37,564 nt of DNA, taken from NCBI GenBank assembly GCA_934663625.1, contig CAKUKP010000017.1:1-37564 (forward strand). The letters are read 5' to 3'. The DNA is from an uncultured Clostridia bacterium. GTDB lineage: Bacteria > Bacillota > Clostridia > Christensenellales > Aristaeellaceae. Positions 22,977 to 31,995 of the stretch are shown piece by piece. Each line of letters starts with the position of its first letter. Positions within the stretch are counted from its first letter, which is position 1. The notes beneath the pieces are model-generated. The model was not told where the DNA came from. It searched no databases and worked only from the letters and a program-made list of their open reading frames with translations. Both the position numbers and the translations under genes were made by a program.

Positions 22977-23694
22977 TGAACAGAAAAACAAGATCCTGAT
23001 CGTAGAGGACGATGCAGGCATATCACGGTTTCTGCGCAGTACGCTGACCACGAACGGATACAGCGCGCTGGAAACCAACACCGCCAAAAAGGCGATTGAA
23101 ATGATCACATCGCATTGTCCGGATTGCATTCTGCTGGATCTGGGCTTGCCCGATATGGATGGAAATCGCGTGATTCAGGAGGTGCGCACGTGGTCAAAGG
23201 TGCCGATCATCGTCATTTCCGCGCGCAGTACCGAGGAGGATAAGGCCGATGCGCTGGATCTGGGCGCGGATGATTATCTGATCAAGCCGTTCGGTACGAT
23301 CGAACTGATGGCGCGAATTCGCGCCGCGCTGCGCCACACCATCACGAACAGCGAAAATGACGAAATCGCGCTGACGGGGTGCTATCAGGCGGGCGATCTG
23401 ACGATCGATTACCGCAAGCACCGCGTATTTCTGGGCGATCGAGATACGAATCTGACCCCGAACGAATTCAAAATCGTGGCGCTGCTGGGCAAGCATCCCG
23501 GACAGGTGATCACCTACAAGGCGATGCTGCGCGAGCTGTGGGGTCCCTACGCCAGCCGCGATAACAAAATTCTGCGCGTGCACATGGCAAATATCCGCAG
23601 AAAGATCGAACCGAACCCCGATCACCCCACCTATATTTTCACGGAGGTCGGCGTGGGTTACCGCATACTGGACGCATCGGATATTATTACCTGA
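22969..23694 (+). CDS. KdpE-like response regulator (OmpR family)
   Basis: A 241-residue two-domain regulator. The receiver domain has acidic pocket E13, D14, D15, phospho-acceptor D57 (LLDLGLPDMDG) and K in YLIKPFG. The C-terminal winged helix starts at about 145 (GDLTIDYRKHRVFLGD, LTPNEFKIVALLGKHPGQV) and ends with ILRVHMANIRRKIEPNPDHP and GVGYRI. Closest in style to KdpE. It overlaps the kinase by eight bases, so the pair is translationally coupled. No kdpFABC potassium pump is seen in this window, so the target genes are elsewhere or are non-Kdp. The adjacent K+-type pyrophosphatase is a possible functional link, though it is transcribed the other way. Confidence 0.93.
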   Translation: MNNEQKNKILIVEDDAGISRFLRSTLTTNGYSALETNTAKKAIEMITSHCPDCILLDLGLPDMDGNRVIQEVRTWSKVPIIVISARSTEEDKADALDLGADDYLIKPFGTIELMARIRAALRHTITNSENDEIALTGCYQAGDLTIDYRKHRVFLGDRDTNLTPNEFKIVALLGKHPGQVITYKAMLRELWGPYASRDNKILRVHMANIRRKIEPNPDHPTYIFTEVGVGYRILDASDIIT

Positions 23695-23712
23695 ACGTTT
23701 TTGCGCGTAAAT

Positions 23713-23776
23713 AAAAAATGATCCCGACGGCAGGATGTAAACGAATGTGTACACCTGCGCTGTCGGGATCGTTTTT
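23713..23776. terminator. bidirectional terminator between regulator and recN
   Basis: The arms GATCCCGACGGC (23720-23731) and GCTGTCGGGATC (23759-23770) pair over about 12 steps with one wobble. On the plus strand GTTTTTG follows; on the minus strand the run opposite 23713-23718 is TTTTTT. It ends both convergent transcripts. Confidence 0.88.
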
Positions 23777-23783
23777 GATATTT

Positions 23784-25481
23784 CTATTGCATTCCTTCTC
23801 GAATGCGCTGCGCTTCCTTCAGCATATTTGCCGCATGGGCAAGGCTGGAAGGACTGTCCTCTGCGCCGCCGACGAGGCGCGAAATCTCGCGCACGCGGCC
23901 TTCCGCATCCAGACGGGAAACGTTCGTTTGCGTGCGATCGCCGGATACCTGCTTTTCCACGCGGAAATGCGCGCCGCCCAGCGCCGCGATCTGCGGCAGA
24001 TGCGTAACGCACAACACCTGCTTTTCCCGCGCGATGGCACACATCTTTTCGCCGACCACCTGCGCCATTCGACCGGAAACGCCGGTATCAATTTCATCGA
24101 AGATCATGGTATCCACGCCGTCTACGTGCATGGCGATGGTTTTGATCGCCAGCATGATGCGCGATAATTCGCCGCCGGACGCGATCTGCGCCATGGGGCG
24201 CAGTGGTTCGCCGGGGTTTGGCGAAATCATGAATTCCAGCTGATCCATGCCATCCGCGCAGGGCTTTTCCAGCGCCTTGAATTCCACACGGAACTGCGTG
24301 CGCTGCATACCCAGATCGCGCAGCTGGGCAAGCAGGGCGCGTTCGAATTCCGCGGCGATCGCACGGCGGGATTCGGTCAGCTGCGCACATAAATCGTGCA
24401 GGATTCGATCCTGTTCCTTCAAAAGCTTTTTCAAATCCGCAATCCGCTCTTCGCCGTTCTGTACGGAATCGAGCTTCGCCTGCGCATCCTGCCCGAAGGC
24501 GATTACCTCTTCCACCGTCGCGCCGTATTTTCGCTCCAGGCGCGCGATCGTTTCCAGACGATGACTGATCTTGTCCATCAGGCGCGGATCGAAGGTCAGT
24601 TCCTCATTCAGGCTTTGCAGCTCCTGCCCCGCCGCCTGCGCAGCGTAATACACGTCCAGCAGTTCGTTTGCCAGCTTTTCAAACCGCGGATCGAGCGCGG
24701 CGATATCGCGCATCGCATCCGATGCGCGCCGCAGCGCCTCCTGCGCGCTGGTTTCGCTTCCGCCGCTGTAGGTCAGATGATACGCCGTTTCCACGCCGGT
24801 ACGGATTTTTTCGGCGTTTTCCAGCATGCGCAGCCTGTTTTCCAGCTTCTGTTCCTCGCCCGGCTTCAGATGCGCGGATGTAATTTCCTGCACCTGAAAG
24901 GTGAGCATATCGATCATCCGTTCGCGCTCGGCGGCTTCGCGCAGCAGTCCCTTCAATTCGCGAACGGTTTCGGCGCGCCTTGCGTGCGCGTCCGATACGC
25001 GCGCCTTCAGCGCGCGATGGTTCGCATCGCCGAATGCATCGATAAATTCAATGTGCATCGCCGGATTCATCAGGCGCTGGTGTTCGTGCTGCCCGTGCAG
25101 ATCCACAAGGCACGCGGTGAACTGCTTCAGCACCGTCAACGGCAGCACCGCGCCCGCGATGCGGCATACGTTCTTTCCGTTTCGGCTCAATTCACGCATT
25201 ACGGTAATCAGCCCATCATCCGCTTCCAGTCCGAGCTCCTCCGCCATGCGGCGCGCATTTTCATTGTTTGAAATATCAAACAGCGCCTGTACGCTGCCCT
25301 TTTCCGCGCCGGTACGTATCAGATCGCGATCCGCGCGCCCGCCCAGCACCAGATTTACGCTGTCCACGATGATGGATTTGCCCGCGCCGGTTTCGCCCGT
25401 AAGCACATTGAATCCCTGTGCAAATTCAATGCACAGCGATTCAATCAATGCAATATTTCGTATGGTCAGTTCAAGAAGCAT
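23784..25481 (-). CDS. recN: DNA repair protein RecN
   Basis: A 565-residue SMC-like ATPase for double-strand break repair, of normal length. Walker A TGETGAGKS (residues 28-36) is at the N-terminus, a long coiled coil spans about 150-380, and the C-terminal half has the signature region ASGGELSRIMLAIK and Walker B TMIFDEIDTGVSG, followed by VLCVTHLPQIAALG. Four bases separate it from argR, an arrangement common in Bacillota. It ends the long minus-strand set here; in B. subtilis spoIVB and spo0A would come next. Confidence 0.96.
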   Translation of the reverse strand: MLLELTIRNIALIESLCIEFAQGFNVLTGETGAGKSIIVDSVNLVLGGRADRDLIRTGAEKGSVQALFDISNNENARRMAEELGLEADDGLITVMRELSRNGKNVCRIAGAVLPLTVLKQFTACLVDLHGQHEHQRLMNPAMHIEFIDAFGDANHRALKARVSDAHARRAETVRELKGLLREAAERERMIDMLTFQVQEITSAHLKPGEEQKLENRLRMLENAEKIRTGVETAYHLTYSGGSETSAQEALRRASDAMRDIAALDPRFEKLANELLDVYYAAQAAGQELQSLNEELTFDPRLMDKISHRLETIARLERKYGATVEEVIAFGQDAQAKLDSVQNGEERIADLKKLLKEQDRILHDLCAQLTESRRAIAAEFERALLAQLRDLGMQRTQFRVEFKALEKPCADGMDQLEFMISPNPGEPLRPMAQIASGGELSRIMLAIKTIAMHVDGVDTMIFDEIDTGVSGRMAQVVGEKMCAIAREKQVLCVTHLPQIAALGGAHFRVEKQVSGDRTQTNVSRLDAEGRVREISRLVGGAEDSPSSLAHAANMLKEAQRIREGMQ

Positions 25482-25485
25482 CTTC

Positions 25486-25938
25486 CTACCTCTTGATCAG
25501 CGTGGAAATCCTGTTCTGCACGCTCTCGATGCCCTCCGGCGATCTGCCGATCACCAGCAGCGTATTATCTCCGGCGATCGTGCCCAGCACTTCATTCCAC
25601 TTCATGGAATCAACAGCTTCACCCGCGGCAGAACCGCTGGCGGACAGGGTTTTGATCACCATCAGATTGCCCACGCATTCCATGTTGATCACGGATTCGG
25701 ACAGAATGCGGATAAAGCGATCGTTCAGCCCCTTTTCCGCGCGTTCCGCCGTGGCATACTTATAGCCGCCGTGCTCCGCCAGCACCTTCAAAAGGCGCAG
25801 CTCCTTGATATCGCGGGAAACGGTGGCCTGCGTGACCTTCACGCCGCGGCGCTTCAGTTCATCCGCCAGTTCTTCCTGCGTTTCGATGTCCTTTTCTTCG
25901 ATGATTTCCAATATAAGATTATGGCGCGTGCTCTTCAT
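25486..25938 (-). CDS. argR: arginine repressor ArgR/AhrC
   Basis: A 150-residue regulator of arginine biosynthesis and catabolism. The N-terminal winged helix holds TQEELADELKRRGVKVTQAT and VSRDIKELRLLKV; the C-terminal oligomerisation and arginine-binding domain holds the motif GTIAGDNTLLVI (about 120-131). The second Asp of the commoner GDDT arginine-binding pair is Asn here; one Asp is kept, and AhrC-type proteins also vary at this site. It is 39 bases downstream of nadK and four bases upstream of recN. GGGAGG precedes the ATG. Confidence 0.96.
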   Translation of the reverse strand: MKSTRHNLILEIIEEKDIETQEELADELKRRGVKVTQATVSRDIKELRLLKVLAEHGGYKYATAERAEKGLNDRFIRILSESVINMECVGNLMVIKTLSASGSAAGEAVDSMKWNEVLGTIAGDNTLLVIGRSPEGIESVQNRISTLIKR

Positions 25939-25977
25939 TCTTCGGTCCTCCCGGCTCCAAATCCGCTCCGTGTATTC

Positions 25978-26826
25978 TCAATGCGTCCATTCCGATAGCT
26001 TATCCCGCAGCAGGCTGAAATAATTCCGATCATGCAGGCGTATGAACCGCGCCCGCAGTTCGGATCGCAGAATCGTTACCCCCGGTTCGCCGCAGGGAAC
26101 GTTAATCACCTTTCGGCCGTCCATTACGGCCTGTGCGCCGCCGCGATCATCCATCACACGAATCTTGATTACATCGTTTGAGGATACCACGACAGGGCGC
26201 GTATTGAGCGTATGCGGACATATCGGCGTAATCACAAGGCAATCCAGACCAGGACGAATGATCGGCCCGCCTGCGGAAAGGGAATAAGCTGTTGAACCGG
26301 TTGCCGTAGCGACAATCAGCCCATCCCCCGATATTCGATCCACCACAATCCCATTGACCTCAATTTCCAGCGATAATATGCGCACCGACGGCGTTGACCG
26401 CGTGAGTACGATATCATTCAGCGCAAAAAAATTGTTTTCGTTCTGACCCGCGACGGTCAGCGTCATTCGAGAATCGATGGTATAATTGCCATTCAAAACC
26501 TCGGAAACGTCCCTGCGCAGATTCGCAGGGTCAACCTCCGTCATGAAGCCCATTCTGCCCAGATTTATGCCCAGCATCGGAATATTCTTCGGCAGAGCAT
26601 AGTCCAGCGCGGACAGCAGCGTACCGTCGCCGCCCAGCACCATCAGCAGATCGCACTCCTCAAAGCTGCCCTCCGCAAGTTCCGGCGCGCCGAGCGCATG
26701 CGCCAGCGTAATGCCCGTCGTAACGGAAAGACCGCGTTCCGCCAATATATCCCGCAATTCGCGTGCAACTTCGAATCCCGACGTCTTGGTGGGGTTCCAG
26801 ATCAGGCCGATTTTTCGAAATTCCAT
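25978..26826 (-). CDS. nadK: NAD kinase
   Basis: A 282-residue ATP-NAD kinase that makes NADP+. The motif LGGDGTLLSALDYA lies near residue 60, the NE/D-type motif FALNDIVLTRS near 135, and the glycine-rich SGDGLIVATATGSTAYSLSAGGP (about 166-188) binds the nucleotide. ATG 26824-26826 is preferred because GAGGTG lies six bases before it; a GTG and an ATG slightly upstream overlap that site. It sits between tlyA and argR, a common position in Clostridia. Confidence 0.95.
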   Translation of the reverse strand: MEFRKIGLIWNPTKTSGFEVARELRDILAERGLSVTTGITLAHALGAPELAEGSFEECDLLMVLGGDGTLLSALDYALPKNIPMLGINLGRMGFMTEVDPANLRRDVSEVLNGNYTIDSRMTLTVAGQNENNFFALNDIVLTRSTPSVRILSLEIEVNGIVVDRISGDGLIVATATGSTAYSLSAGGPIIRPGLDCLVITPICPHTLNTRPVVVSSNDVIKIRVMDDRGGAQAVMDGRKVINVPCGEPGVTILRSELRARFIRLHDRNYFSLLRDKLSEWTH

Positions 26827-26873
26827 GCGCATCACCTCATACCTGTATATAAGTATACCAAACCGGTGAATAC

Positions 26874-27701
26874 TTACAAGCCCTGTTTTGCCGATTTAAA
26901 AAAATTGTCATAAGCCGCCGTAATTATGTCATTTATTGCGGCTTCATCGATTTTGGATTCAATCTCCGCGCCCTTTTTCAGATGCAGCAGAAATTCGATA
27001 TTGCCCTCCTGACCGCGCACGGGCGAATAGCTCAGCCCTGCGGCATGCCAGCCCGTTTCAGGAACGAAGGATAGAATATCGCGCACCACGCGCAGATGCA
27101 CATTCCGATCGCGCACCACGCCGCGTTCCCCCACATCCTCCTTCGGCGCTTCGAACTGCGGCTTGATCAGCGCGACGAATTCGCAATCGCCCGTCAGAAC
27201 GGAAAGCGCGGCGGGCAGAATCGCCCGAAGCGATATGAAGGATACGTCGGTCGCGCCGAAGCTCGGCCGCACGGGAAAATCCTCCGGACGGATAAAGCGC
27301 GCGTTCACGCGCTCCATCGCCGTAACGCGCGGATCGCTGCGGATTCTGTAATCCAGCAGGTTGTAGCCCACGTCGACGCAGTAAACCTGCCTTGCGCCCG
27401 CGCGGAGCATCACATCGGTAAACCCGCCGGTGGAGGAGCCGACGTCGATGCATACGCGATCGCGCAGATCGATTCCGAATACCTCTACCGCCTTTTTCAG
27501 CTTATACGCGCCGCGGCTTACGTAAGAATCCAGTTCTCCGCGCACGCGCAGTTGATCCTGTGGGCGCAGCGCTTCGCTGACCGAAAGAATCTTTCGATCT
27601 CCCGCCATCACGCGGCCTTCCATGATCAGCGCGCGCGCTAGCGCGATGCTTTCCAGATTCAGATCTTCAAACAGCGCTTCATCGGCGCGCCTGCGCTTCA
27701 T
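26874..27701 (-). CDS. tlyA: TlyA family rRNA (cytidine-2'-O)-methyltransferase
   Basis: A 275-residue protein with an N-terminal S4 RNA-binding domain (about 1-60; RRRADEALFEDLNLESIALARA) and a FtsJ-like methyltransferase domain. The S-adenosylmethionine loop is CIDVGSSTGGFTDVMLRAGA (about 84-103), followed by VYCVDVGYNLLDYRIRSDPRV and the catalytic-region FVALIKPQFEAPKEDVGERG. TlyA methylates 16S and/or 23S rRNA; older annotation as haemolysin is not supported here. Its start overlaps the dxs stop by four bases, so the genes are coupled. It corresponds to B. subtilis yqxC. Confidence 0.94.
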   Translation of the reverse strand: MKRRRADEALFEDLNLESIALARALIMEGRVMAGDRKILSVSEALRPQDQLRVRGELDSYVSRGAYKLKKAVEVFGIDLRDRVCIDVGSSTGGFTDVMLRAGARQVYCVDVGYNLLDYRIRSDPRVTAMERVNARFIRPEDFPVRPSFGATDVSFISLRAILPAALSVLTGDCEFVALIKPQFEAPKEDVGERGVVRDRNVHLRVVRDILSFVPETGWHAAGLSYSPVRGQEGNIEFLLHLKKGAEIESKIDEAAINDIITAAYDNFFKSAKQGL

Positions 27702-29578
27702 ATGCCGCCTCCGTTTTTCGTGTTCAGCTTATTTTGAATTTGATCGCATATCGCGGATACGGACATGCCGCATGCCGCGCGCTGTTCGGATACGCGCGCG
27801 TGCGCCACAAAGCAATCCTGCGCGCCCAGAATCAGCATCGGCGTATGCACATCGTTCTGCACGAAAATGTGCGCGATGCCTTCGCCCAGGCCGCCGCATA
27901 CGGTGTTTTCTTCGAGCGTTACCACAAGGCGCGCCTTTTTGCCGTATTTAAGCGCCATTTTTGCATCCATCGGCTTCAGAAAGCGCGCGTCCACAACGCC
28001 CGCCGCGATGCGCTTGCCGTTCAGTTCCACGGCGGTCTGCATGGCGATCTGCACCATCGGCCCTTCGGCGAAAATCATCACATCATCGCCGTCGCTGAGC
28101 AATTCCCATTCGCCCGCCTTTATATCCTGCTGGGATGCAAGCCCCGGTCCCAGATCCAGCCCCGTCTTGGGATAGCGTATCGCCATCGGCTGCTGAAGCT
28201 CTACGCTCAGATCGATCATCTTTTTCAGATCGCGCACATCGCGCGGCGCGGCGATCACGATATTGGGAATGGATCGCAGGAAGCTCAGATCGTACAGACC
28301 CTGATGGGTTTTGCCGTCCGCGCCGGCGAAGCCCGCGCGATCGATTAAAAACGTGACCGGCAGATTGTTGCGGCACACATCGATCATGATCTGATCATAG
28401 CTGCGCTGCAAAAAGGAGGAATACAGCGCCACATAGGGCTTCATGCCGGAGGCCGCCATGCCCGCCGCCATCGTAACCGCGTGTTCTTCCGCAATGCCCA
28501 CATCGAAGAAACGATCCGGATGGCGCTTCTGGAATTCCTCCATGCCCGTACCCGCGACCATCGCGGCGCTGATTGCGCAGATGCGGATATCCTGATCGGC
28601 AATTTCGCTCAATTGATGCGCGATCAATTTGCCGCAGCTGGTTTCCTGATCGTGCGGACGGCTCTTGCCCGATTCCACGAAAAAGGGCGCAACGCCGTGG
28701 AATTCATCCGGATGGCTCTCGGCGGGCTGATAGCCGCGCCCCTTCTGCGTGATCATGTGAATCAGCAGCGGCCGTTTATCGTCCCGCGCCCGTCGCAAAA
28801 TGCGGATCATGTGCTTTAAATCGTGCCCGTCGATCGGCCCGATGTACACAAATCCCAGCGCTTCAAAGAATTTGCCGTCGATAAACAGGGATTTGACCAT
28901 GTCCTTCAGCTTTTCAATGAAGCGGAACAGCTTTACGCCGATGTGCGGGATGCGTTCCAGCGTGCGGCGTACGCCGCGCTTAAAGCTGCGATAGCCGCGG
29001 CTCTGGCGCAGACCGTTCAAATACTGGCTCAGCGCGCCCACGTTTCTGGATATGGACATTTCATTGTCGTTCAGAATCACGATCAGCGGCGTTTTGCTCT
29101 GCCCTGCATCGTTCAGCGCTTCATAGCACATGCCGCCCGTCAGCGCGCCGTCGCCCACAACGGCGATTACACGCTCGTCAGAATGCATAATTGCGCGCGT
29201 TCTCGCCATCCCCAGCGCCGCAGAAATGGCGGTGCTGGCGTGACCTGCGACGAAGGTATCGTATTCGCTCTCCTCCGGTGCAGGAAAGCCGCTGATTCCA
29301 TCCTTCTGGCGAAGCGTGTGAAACGCCTCCGCGCGTCCGGTCAGCAGCTTGTGCACGTAGCACTGATGTCCCACGTCAAATACGATTTTATCCTCCGGAC
29401 AGTTGAACACATAATGAATCGCGATCGTCAGTTCCACGATTCCAAGGTTTGAAGCCAGATGGCCGCCGTTTTCGGAAACCGTCTGGATCAGCTCCGTTCG
29501 AATCTCCTGCGCCAGTTCTTCCATCTGCCGCAGATTCATACTTTTCAGCTGTTCCGGATTTTTCAGATCTTTCAGCAT
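27698..29578 (-). CDS. dxs: 1-deoxy-D-xylulose-5-phosphate synthase
   Basis: A 626-residue thiamine-diphosphate enzyme that condenses pyruvate and glyceraldehyde 3-phosphate, the first step of the methylerythritol isoprenoid pathway. ThDP binding motif GDGALTGGMCYEALNDAG with the later N (ILNDNEMSIS) is near 140-180; the conserved catalytic Glu is in FDVGIAEEHAVTMAAG (about 365-380). DRAGFAGADGKTHQGLYDLS is another typical block. Full length. It lies 57 bases after ispA and overlaps tlyA by four bases, placing both isoprenoid genes in one transcript as in other Bacillota. Confidence 0.97.
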   Translation of the reverse strand: MLKDLKNPEQLKSMNLRQMEELAQEIRTELIQTVSENGGHLASNLGIVELTIAIHYVFNCPEDKIVFDVGHQCYVHKLLTGRAEAFHTLRQKDGISGFPAPEESEYDTFVAGHASTAISAALGMARTRAIMHSDERVIAVVGDGALTGGMCYEALNDAGQSKTPLIVILNDNEMSISRNVGALSQYLNGLRQSRGYRSFKRGVRRTLERIPHIGVKLFRFIEKLKDMVKSLFIDGKFFEALGFVYIGPIDGHDLKHMIRILRRARDDKRPLLIHMITQKGRGYQPAESHPDEFHGVAPFFVESGKSRPHDQETSCGKLIAHQLSEIADQDIRICAISAAMVAGTGMEEFQKRHPDRFFDVGIAEEHAVTMAAGMAASGMKPYVALYSSFLQRSYDQIMIDVCRNNLPVTFLIDRAGFAGADGKTHQGLYDLSFLRSIPNIVIAAPRDVRDLKKMIDLSVELQQPMAIRYPKTGLDLGPGLASQQDIKAGEWELLSDGDDVMIFAEGPMVQIAMQTAVELNGKRIAAGVVDARFLKPMDAKMALKYGKKARLVVTLEENTVCGGLGEGIAHIFVQNDVHTPMLILGAQDCFVAHARVSEQRAACGMSVSAICDQIQNKLNTKNGGGI

Positions 29579-29635
29579 CTGTATTCTATCCTCGATTGCG
29601 CGTATTCCATACCGACTTCGGTTTGTTTTGCAGCA

Positions 29636-30541
29636 TCAGTTGGTGCGGCTTACCATGGCGTTGATCAGATCGCGGAAGAAATCCGCGCGCGCGCCGAATC
29701 GATCCAGCGCGGAAAGCGCCGCGTCGCGCTGCGAAAGCACGATGCTTCGGGTTCCTTCAACGCCGTGCATCGCGATCATCGTAAGCTTGCCCTGCTGTGC
29801 ATCCTTGCCCAGCGTTTTGCCCATTTCAGCCGTATCGCCGATCACGTCCAGCAGATCATCGGTCGCCTGAAACAATCTGCCGAACGCTTCGCCATACTGT
29901 CCGAGCGCATTGATATCCGCCTGATCCGCGCCGGAAAGCCAACCTGCGGCGCGCAGCGGATAGATGAACATGCACGCCGTCTTATTGCGCTGAATGTAGC
30001 TCAGCTCCGCTTCGCCGTGCACGCGATTGTGTTCGCAGTACAGATCCATCACCTGTCCCGCGATCATGCCGGTCACGCCGCAGCCAGTGGCGATTTCATT
30101 GATCGCATCCAGTGCATAAGGCAATTCGCGACGCAGCGCAACTGCGTGCGACAGCATCACCTCAAACGCCATGTTCAAAAGGCCATCGCCCGCCAGAATC
30201 GCCTGTCCCTCGCCGAATACCACGTGATTCGTGGGACGGCCGCGGCGCATGGTATCATTGTCCATGCCCGGAAGATCATCGTGAATCAGCGAATAATTAT
30301 GAATCATTTCCACGGCGCAGGCAAAATCCAGACAGGCGTTGATATCGCCGCCCAGCATATCCACAGCCGCCAGCAGCATCGCGGGACGAAGGCGTTTTCC
30401 GCCCGCCAGAAGGCTATAGCGCATGGATTCCGCCAGCAAGCCCGGCATATCCCCCTCGCGTGCCAGCCCTTCGCCGCCCTTCGGAATGATGGTTTCCAAG
30501 CGATCGTTGATGATCGCCGCGTATTCCTTAAGTGTTTTCAT
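29636..30541 (-). CDS. ispA: polyprenyl (farnesyl/geranylgeranyl) diphosphate synthase
   Basis: A 301-residue all-helical prenyltransferase. The first aspartate-rich motif is HDDLPGMDND (D88, D89, D94) and the second is QATDDLLDVIGD (around residue 220). GGKRLRPAM (48-56) binds diphosphate. Product chain length cannot be read with certainty; short-chain (farnesyl) is usual at this location. Its ATG overlaps the xseB stop codon by four bases (30538-30541), so it is translated together with the exonuclease VII genes. Confidence 0.94.
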   Translation of the reverse strand: MKTLKEYAAIINDRLETIIPKGGEGLAREGDMPGLLAESMRYSLLAGGKRLRPAMLLAAVDMLGGDINACLDFACAVEMIHNYSLIHDDLPGMDNDTMRRGRPTNHVVFGEGQAILAGDGLLNMAFEVMLSHAVALRRELPYALDAINEIATGCGVTGMIAGQVMDLYCEHNRVHGEAELSYIQRNKTACMFIYPLRAAGWLSGADQADINALGQYGEAFGRLFQATDDLLDVIGDTAEMGKTLGKDAQQGKLTMIAMHGVEGTRSIVLSQRDAALSALDRFGARADFFRDLINAMVSRTN

Positions 30542-30759
30542 TGGTTTTCCTCCACATCCATTTCGCGCTCGCCGCTTTCGGTCAATACGCGAATCCTTGC
30601 ATCGCCCGCATCTAGAATTTCTTCCAGCTGCTTTTTCAGCTTGATCGCTCGTTCATAGGCGTTAAAGGATTCCTCCAGCGGCATTTCGCCGGATTCCAGC
30701 GAAGCGGCGAGCGTTTCCAGCTCTTGCATTCCCTCTTCAAAGGTGATTTTCTTTTTCAT
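30538..30759 (-). CDS. xseB: exodeoxyribonuclease VII small subunit
   Basis: A 73-residue helical protein. KITFEEGMQELETLAASLES (3-22) and GEMPLEESFNAYERAIKLKK (23-42) are the family hallmark. Several copies decorate each large subunit. The start lies inside the 3' end of xseA (23-base overlap) and has AAGGAG before it. Confidence 0.95.
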   Translation of the reverse strand: MKKKITFEEGMQELETLAASLESGEMPLEESFNAYERAIKLKKQLEEILDAGDARIRVLTESGEREMDVEENQ

Positions 30760-31975
30760 GCGCCGGACGCTCCTTCATTTCAATATCGGTAATCTGCGCG
30801 TTGATTTTTCCATCGCGCATCTGAACGGCGATCGAATCGCCGGATTTTAATCTGCCAGCCGAGAAGACCAAATTTTCCTGCACGGTTACATATGCATATC
30901 CCCGATCCAGCACGCGTTCGGGGTTCATTGCATCGATCATCGCGCAGGTGCGATCCAGCCTTGCGCGGCGGGCGCGCATCTGTTCCGCGATCAATCGCGC
31001 GCAGCCGTCCATAACGCGCCGGATTTTATCCCGTTTGCCCGCCGTCAGCGTCTGCATGGGCGCGCGCAGCGCAGCATAGACGCGTGCAAGCTCCGATCTG
31101 CGAAGGCGGTTCGCCTGCGCCATGCCGGATGTGATTCTGCGCAGCAGCTGATTCAGTCGGTATTTCTGTTCTTCCAGCACTGGCACGGCGATTTCGCTCG
31201 CCATCGAAGGCGTAGCCGCGCGCACATCCGCGACGAAATCGGCGATGGTGAAATCCGTTTCGTGCCCTACGCAGGATACGATCGGTATGCGCGATTTTGC
31301 GATGGCGCGGGCGACGATTTCCTCATTAAACGCCCAAAGATCCTCGATCGAACCGCCGCCGCGCCCGCATAGAATCACATCGCAGCGACCGTCGGCGTTC
31401 AATTGCTCAATCGCGTGTACGATTTCGCCCGCCGCTTCCGTGCCCTGCACCGCGCAGGGCGCAACGATGATATCGATCTTCGGATTTCTGCGCCGCGCCA
31501 CGCGAATCATATCGCGAATCGCCGCGCCGGTTAAGGATGTGGCGATGCCGATGCACTTCGGCGATTCCGGCAGCAGTTTTTTAATCGCGGGGTCGAACAG
31601 CCCTTCCATCTCAAGCTTCTTTTTCAACTGTTCGAATTTGGCGTACAGATCGCCCACGCCGCATTTCTGCATGGAGGTTACGTACAGCTGATAGCTTCCA
31701 TCCTTTGCATAGAGCGAAGCCGACGCGCGCACGCGAACCCGCATACCGTCCTTCGGCGTAAAATCAAGCCCCATCGCATTTTGCCGGAACATCACGCATT
31801 GTACGCGCGCGCCCGCGTCCTTCAACGCAAAATAGCGATGTCCGCTGATATGATGCTTATAGCCGGATATTTCACCGTCCACATCCAGATTTCTCAGCAA
31901 AACATCGCTCGCAAGCAGTCGGCGCACATATTCATTCAATTCAGAAACGCTCAGTGCGTTTTCCGGAAGCTGCAT
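30737..31975 (-). CDS. xseA: exodeoxyribonuclease VII large subunit
   Basis: A 412-residue nuclease that degrades single-stranded DNA to oligonucleotides. An N-terminal OB-fold (LSVSELNEYVRRLLASDVLL, then GEISGYKHHISGHRYFALKD) binds DNA. The catalytic domain follows: IGIATSLTGAAIRDMIRV (142-159), CGRGGGSIEDLWAFNEE and SCVGHETDFTIADFVADVRA. A long helix follows and the end is short. It lies 20 bases after nusB. folD, which separates nusB and xseA in B. subtilis, is absent. Confidence 0.96.
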   Translation of the reverse strand: MQLPENALSVSELNEYVRRLLASDVLLRNLDVDGEISGYKHHISGHRYFALKDAGARVQCVMFRQNAMGLDFTPKDGMRVRVRASASLYAKDGSYQLYVTSMQKCGVGDLYAKFEQLKKKLEMEGLFDPAIKKLLPESPKCIGIATSLTGAAIRDMIRVARRRNPKIDIIVAPCAVQGTEAAGEIVHAIEQLNADGRCDVILCGRGGGSIEDLWAFNEEIVARAIAKSRIPIVSCVGHETDFTIADFVADVRAATPSMASEIAVPVLEEQKYRLNQLLRRITSGMAQANRLRRSELARVYAALRAPMQTLTAGKRDKIRRVMDGCARLIAEQMRARRARLDRTCAMIDAMNPERVLDRGYAYVTVQENLVFSAGRLKSGDSIAVQMRDGKINAQITDIEMKERPAHEKENHL

Positions 31976-31995
31976 GGTACGAACCTCGAAAATAT

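Noticed and set aside
26874..27701. A haemolysin
   Set aside because: The TlyA name comes from early work; the S4 and FtsJ domains and the position between dxs and nadK indicate an rRNA methyltransferase.
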